From: DASXRU01 sp039933315
GTDB taxonomy: Bacteria > Acidobacteriota > Blastocatellia > Pyrinomonadales > Pyrinomonadaceae
DNA length: 8,693 nucleotides
Direction: 5' to 3'
NCBI GenBank assembly: GCA_039933315.1
Contig: JBDTOI010000172.1
Location: forward strand, 1 to 8,693
Part shown: one piece after another, positions 6,185 through 8,693 of the stretch
Layout: each line of letters begins with the position of its first letter
How positions within the stretch are numbered: the stretch's first letter is position 1
The notes under the pieces: model-generated
Told to the model about the DNA's origin: nothing
What the model saw: only the letters and a program-made list of their open reading frames with translations
The model's database searches: none
Made by a program: the position numbers and the translations under genes

Positions 6185-6255
6185 ATCTCATTAACACCTG
6201 ACTTCAGTCAGGTGGTTACAGGTCACTCATAGATTGTTAACCGTTTCAACGGTTT
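6185..6255 (+). repeat. Two-hairpin repeat unit, left copy
   Basis: The unit starts ATCTCATTAACACC (6185-6198). Hairpin 1 is CACCTGAC, loop TTCA, GTCAGGTG (6195-6214, 8-bp stem). Hairpin 2 is AACCGT, loop TTCA, ACGGTT (6239-6254). Compared with the right copy on the opposite strand, the ends, the GTCAC at 6222-6226 and hairpin 2 are identical, while the hairpin 1 stem changes with pairing kept. Confidence 0.85.
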
Positions 6256-6267
6256 TATAGGTGGAAC

Positions 6268-6284
6268 GTTTAGTGTGATTTCGT
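6268..6284 (+). repeat. 17-bp repeat, copy 1
   Basis: GTTTAGTGTGATTTCGT is identical to 7626-7642 in the nadC-nadA gap, in the same orientation. There it lies in the left arm of a longer inverted repeat; here the right arm is missing. Confidence 0.7.
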
Positions 6285-6362
6285 AATCGCAGATCTGGTG
6301 ACGGAACAATGGGCGCCCCCGCTACCGCAGGCGCTTCTGACAGGTGCAAAGGTTTGTCAGTG

Positions 6363-6432
6363 AAACCGTTGAAACGGTTAGCGCACATTGGTGACTGCGG
6401 ATCACCGCACTGAAGTACGGTGTTAATGAGAT
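6363..6432 (-). repeat. Two-hairpin repeat unit, right (inverted) copy
   Basis: On the minus strand it starts ATCTCATTAACACC (6432 down to 6419). Hairpin 1 is CACCGTAC, loop TTCA, GTGCGGTG (6403-6422), then GTCAC (6395-6391) and hairpin 2 (6364-6379). Alignment to the left copy needs one single-base gap and gives roughly 50 matches in 71. The hairpin 1 stem bases differ at two pairs, T-A to G-C and G-C to T-G, so pairing is retained on this strand. Confidence 0.85.
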
Positions 6433-6458
6433 TGCACCACCGCTAGCGCATGTTGTTG

Positions 6459-7505
6459 CTAGCCTATTGCCAGCATGCGCTCGACTGACTGATAAGCTCG
6501 CCGGCGAATCTCTTCATCGACCTCGATCACATACTGATCTTTTTCCAGCGAGGCCAGCGTGTCTTCCAGCGTGATCTCGTTCATGTGCGGGCAACGGACG
6601 CTGCATAGTCGCAGCATCTCCTTGCCGGGATTGGCGGCCGCGATGTTGTCGCCCATGGAACACTCCGTCAGCAGAAGGTAATGGCGCGCCCTGGTCTTCT
6701 CCACATGCCTGATCATCGCGGTAGTGCTGCCGGAGAAGTCGGAAGCCTCGACCACCGCGGGGCTGCATTCGGGATGGGCCAGAATTATGACTTCGGGGAA
6801 CTGCTTACGGACGTTGTTGATATCTTCGACAGTAAACTTTTCATGCACCTCGCAGCGGCCGGGCCATCCGATCATCTGATAGTCGAGTTCATTCTCATAC
6901 TTCTTCAACGGATCGCGCGTAGGAAAGATTATGTGCTTTCCCGTTTCGCGGGCCACGTTCGCCGCGAGGTACTCGTCGGGAATGAAAATTACCCGATCGC
7001 TGCCCAGCGACTCCACCACGGCCACAGCATTGCCCGAGGTACAGCAGATATCCGATTCGGCTTTGACGTCGGCATAGGTGTTTATGTAGGTGACCACCGG
7101 CACACCGGGAAACTTTTGTTTCAACTCGCGCACGTCCGCCGCTGTAATGCTTTCAGCCAGCGAGCAACCAGCCTTAGGTGAGGGAATCAACACCGTCTTG
7201 GTCGGGTTAAGAATCTTTGCGGTTTCGGCCATGAAGCGCACGCCGCAAAACACGATGATGTCTTTGTCAGTCTGCGCTGCTTTGCGGCTCAGCTCGAGCG
7301 AATCGCCGGCGAAGTCTGGAATCGAGTGAAAGAGCGCCGGCTCCATATAATTGTGACCCAGGATAACGGCGTTCCGTTCTCGTTTGAGGATATTGATCTT
7401 CGCCGCCACCTCGGCCTTCATGCGCAGCTCAAAATCCGGCACTGTGTCGGCCAGCAGCGATTTCAGCTGCTCGTACATTCCGCTTGCTGTTGTTTCAGTA
7501 ATCAT
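6459..7505 (-). CDS. nadA: Quinolinate synthase (4Fe-4S enzyme)
   Basis: 348 residues, full length. It condenses iminoaspartate from NadB with dihydroxyacetone phosphate to give quinolinate, using an oxygen-sensitive [4Fe-4S] cluster in the cytoplasm. By motif, the cluster ligands should be Cys113 (AGCSLAE), Cys218 (WPGRCEVHEKF) and Cys305 (CSVRCPHMNE). Other family blocks are ILGHNYMEPALF (48-59), GDSLELSRKA (67-76), FCGVRFMAETAKIL (86-99), TYINTYADVKAESD, CCTSGNA (154-160), PDEYLAANVA (176-185), HPEC (244-247) and GSTTAMI (259-265). The spacing between the first two ligands is longer than I recall for E. coli NadA. ATG at 7505 is used; the next in-frame Met is residue 10. Only a weak GAG precedes the start. 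It lies between nadC and nadB, separated by repeat-filled gaps, so co-transcription is likely but not proven. Confidence 0.97.
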   Translation of the reverse strand: MITETTASGMYEQLKSLLADTVPDFELRMKAEVAAKINILKRERNAVILGHNYMEPALFHSIPDFAGDSLELSRKAAQTDKDIIVFCGVRFMAETAKILNPTKTVLIPSPKAGCSLAESITAADVRELKQKFPGVPVVTYINTYADVKAESDICCTSGNAVAVVESLGSDRVIFIPDEYLAANVARETGKHIIFPTRDPLKKYENELDYQMIGWPGRCEVHEKFTVEDINNVRKQFPEVIILAHPECSPAVVEASDFSGSTTAMIRHVEKTRARHYLLLTECSMGDNIAAANPGKEMLRLCSVRCPHMNEITLEDTLASLEKDQYVIEVDEEIRRRAYQSVERMLAIG

Positions 7506-7625
7506 CTCGACACTTAGTTGTATTTATTCCCCCGATAGTTTGCTTCGTCCTCTCCCGATGCGAGAAGGGTAAGGGAGACGGGCTGGCTTTGCACAAAAAA
7601 GTCTTATTTCGTGTTCCTTCGTGCA

Positions 7626-7642
7626 GTTTAGTGTGATTTCGT
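7626..7642 (+). repeat. 17-bp repeat, copy 2
   Basis: GTTTAGTGTGATTTCGT is identical to 6268-6284 and overlaps the left arm of the inverted repeat at 7631-7689. Confidence 0.7.
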
Positions 7643-7689
7643 GGATCGTCTGACTGCCGATCCCAAGCACACGATCCACGAAATGACAC
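7631..7689. repeat. 19-bp inverted repeat (18 of 19 paired)
   Basis: The left arm is 7631-7649 and the right arm 7671-7689, with one mismatch and a 21-base loop. The innermost 14 bp (ATTTCGTGGATCGT, 7636-7649) pair perfectly with 7671-7684. Further ATTTCGTG-type motifs flank it at about 7606-7613 and, inverted, at about 7687-7701. Lying inside the probable nad transcript, it would fold into a long stem in the mRNA. Confidence 0.85.
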
Positions 7690-7761
7690 GAAATCTCACG
7701 AACCAATGCTCATTTTAGACGTTCTGTAAGACTCCGAACCGGGCGGCGACTTTTTTTGTGC

Positions 7762-8625
7762 CTATCCCGTCCATTTAAGGCTGACGTCAAATACTTTCGG
7801 CGAATGCGTCAGCGCTCCGACGGAGATGTAGTCAACGCCGGTTTCAGCAACTTTTCTGACATTTTCCAGACTGATATTGCCCGAAGCCTCAAGCTTCGCC
7901 CGCCGATTACTCAACTTCACAGCCTCCCGCATCGTCTCGATCGACATGTTGTCGAGCAGGATCCGTTCGACGCCGAGCTCAAGTGCGTTTCGAACATCGT
8001 CCAACGTGCGCGTTTCAACCTCGATCTCGAGCGTCGTCCCTGACTCGCGCACTCGTCGCACCGCTTCAATCAACGAACCGGCGAAGTCGATATGGTTGTC
8101 TTTGATCAGGACCATGTCAAACAAGCCGGCGCGGTGGTTCTGTCCGCCGCCGCGGACGACAGCCAGCTTGTCGATTAAACGCAGGCCGGGAACAGTTTTG
8201 CGCGTGTCCAGAATAACCGCGTCCGTGCCGGCGACTGCGTCCACAAACTGGCGCGTCAGAGTCGCGATTCCTGACATGCGGCCCAGGAAGTTCAACGCCG
8301 TACGTTCGCCGGTTAACAACGAGCGGGCATCGCCAGAGACCTCAGCAAGCAGCGTCCCCTTTACGACGGGCGATCCCTCAAGTACGCCGGCGCGAAAACT
8401 GATTTGGGCGTTTAGCAGTTCTAAGACGTTCCGGGCCACGTCGAGTCCGGCAATAATGCCACTCTGTTTCGCGACAATGTGCCCGTGGAGGTTGGCGTCC
8501 AACGGTACGATGCTATTGGTAGTCACATCGCCGTCGCCAATGTCCTCGGCAAGCGCGCGTTTCAGGCAATCGAGAATCTCGGGTAGCAATCCTGTTTCCA
8601 TTAATTGAATCTCTTCATCCGACAC
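7762..8625 (-). CDS. nadC: Nicotinate-nucleotide pyrophosphorylase (carboxylating), quinolinate phosphoribosyltransferase
   Basis: 287 residues, full length. It transfers phosphoribosyl from PRPP to quinolinate and releases CO2, giving nicotinate mononucleotide, the step after NadA. EDIGDGDVTT (27-36) opens the N-terminal sandwich domain and the barrel follows. The active-site set is complete: Arg108 (GERTALN), Arg142-Lys143 (DTRKT), His164-Arg165 (NHRAGL), Lys175 (LIKDNH), Glu204 (IEVET) and Asp225 (LLDNM). All sit at a constant offset of three from the positions I recall for the M. tuberculosis enzyme. EASGNI (246-251) and ISVGALTHS (267-275) complete the phosphate-binding end. The start taken is GTG at 8625, nine bases after AGGAA; an in-frame ATG at 8601 (residue 9) is the alternative. 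A TAG at 8638-8640 prevents a longer protein. It is first in the nadC-nadA-nadB order. Confidence 0.97.
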   Translation of the reverse strand: MSDEEIQLMETGLLPEILDCLKRALAEDIGDGDVTTNSIVPLDANLHGHIVAKQSGIIAGLDVARNVLELLNAQISFRAGVLEGSPVVKGTLLAEVSGDARSLLTGERTALNFLGRMSGIATLTRQFVDAVAGTDAVILDTRKTVPGLRLIDKLAVVRGGGQNHRAGLFDMVLIKDNHIDFAGSLIEAVRRVRESGTTLEIEVETRTLDDVRNALELGVERILLDNMSIETMREAVKLSNRRAKLEASGNISLENVRKVAETGVDYISVGALTHSPKVFDVSLKWTG

Positions 8626-8634
8626 CGGCGTCTG

Positions 8635-8639
8635 TTCCT
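8635..8639 (-). promoter_or_regulatory. Ribosome-binding site favouring the GTG start of nadC
   Basis: On the minus strand AGGAA stands nine bases before the GTG at 8625. The alternative ATG at 8601 has only a weaker GAAGAG at about nine to ten bases, so the site supports the GTG start. Confidence 0.5.
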
Positions 8640-8693
8640 ATTATTATGTCACGGCGGCGACTTCTCGGCATTCACTGGCCTCGTGCCGGCTAA

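Larger units (their letters stand above)
6152..6458. other. nadA-nadB intergenic region, filled by a BIME-like repeat pair
   Basis: 307 bp with no gene I can support. It holds two inverted copies of a two-hairpin unit (6185-6255 and 6363-6432) around a centre of about 107 bp. The centre includes a 17-mer, GTTTAGTGTGATTTCGT (6268-6284), also found at 7626-7642, and a GC-rich GCGC...CGCTACCGCAGGCGC segment near 6313-6334. I see no clear promoter or ribosome-binding site for nadB. Confidence 0.7.
7506..7761. other. nadC-nadA intergenic region
   Basis: 256 bp with no supported gene. It contains the inverted repeat at 7631-7689 and a looser palindrome in which TCTCCC (7551-7556) can pair with GGGAGA (7573-7578). 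The second resembles the GAGAAGGG/CCCTCTCCC-type dispersed repeats seen in many bacterial genomes. A T-run (7751-7757) has no hairpin before it and lies the wrong way round to end nadC. I see no NAD riboswitch. Confidence 0.6.

Noticed and set aside
7751..7757. T-run as an intrinsic terminator
   Set aside because: No stable GC-rich hairpin precedes it on the plus strand, and it is in the wrong orientation to end nadC.
7506..7761. NAD+-I (nadA motif) riboswitch, known upstream of nadA in Acidobacteria
   Set aside because: I looked on the minus strand for the tandem domains with the CAACCCCGTAGG-type core and found none before nadA. The 68 bases visible before nadC also lack it, although that leader is cut off by the window end.
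8641..8693. Start or end of another gene at the right edge
   Set aside because: Minus-strand frames stop within 50 bases (for example TGA at 8649-8651), and the plus-strand ATG at 8646 gives only about 15 codons before TAA. Too little sequence to call anything.

Overview
The window looks like a chromosomal segment of a free-living bacterium with mid-50s GC by eye. Acidobacteriota (Blastocatellia-like) is my best guess. It rests on paired MacB-type permeases without an ATPase, a DUF1801 protein, and intergenic DNA full of short palindromic repeats. No marker gene is present, so this placement is inference.

Left part (1-1797). The window opens inside the C-terminal half of an IS200/REP-associated (Y1/HUH) transposase. 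About 400 bp of palindromic repeats follow: two direct copies and one inverted copy of a roughly 40-bp unit, plus several clean hairpins. This is the usual setting of a RAYT transposase with its REP-like elements. Next come a possible 25-codon ORF, a 70-residue two-helix membrane protein, and a DUF1801 protein that overlaps it by the 4-bp ATGA junction. A further short stretch of the same repeat family lies before the next genes.

Middle (1798-4531). Two MacB/FtsX-type ABC permeases sit 3 bp apart on the plus strand and must form one transcription unit. No nucleotide-binding subunit or membrane-fusion protein is visible beside them. Each carries one CxxC pair in its predicted periplasmic domain. 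A perfect 29-bp inverted repeat lies between this unit and the convergent nad genes.

Right part (4532-8693). The minus strand carries the complete aspartate route to NAD, in transcription order nadC, nadA, nadB. NadB oxidises L-aspartate to iminoaspartate. NadA condenses that with dihydroxyacetone phosphate to quinolinate. NadC converts quinolinate to nicotinate mononucleotide. All three look full length with the expected active-site residues. The two gaps between them (256 and 307 bp) are filled with repeats. The nadB-nadA gap holds a symmetric pair of two-hairpin units in inverted orientation, and part of one unit closely matches the first codons of nadB.

The least explained signal is the hairpin family: variable stems around a conserved TGAA/TTCA loop, next to a transposase fragment whose catalytic tyrosine position reads as histidine. 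The protein-coding genes are otherwise ordinary.
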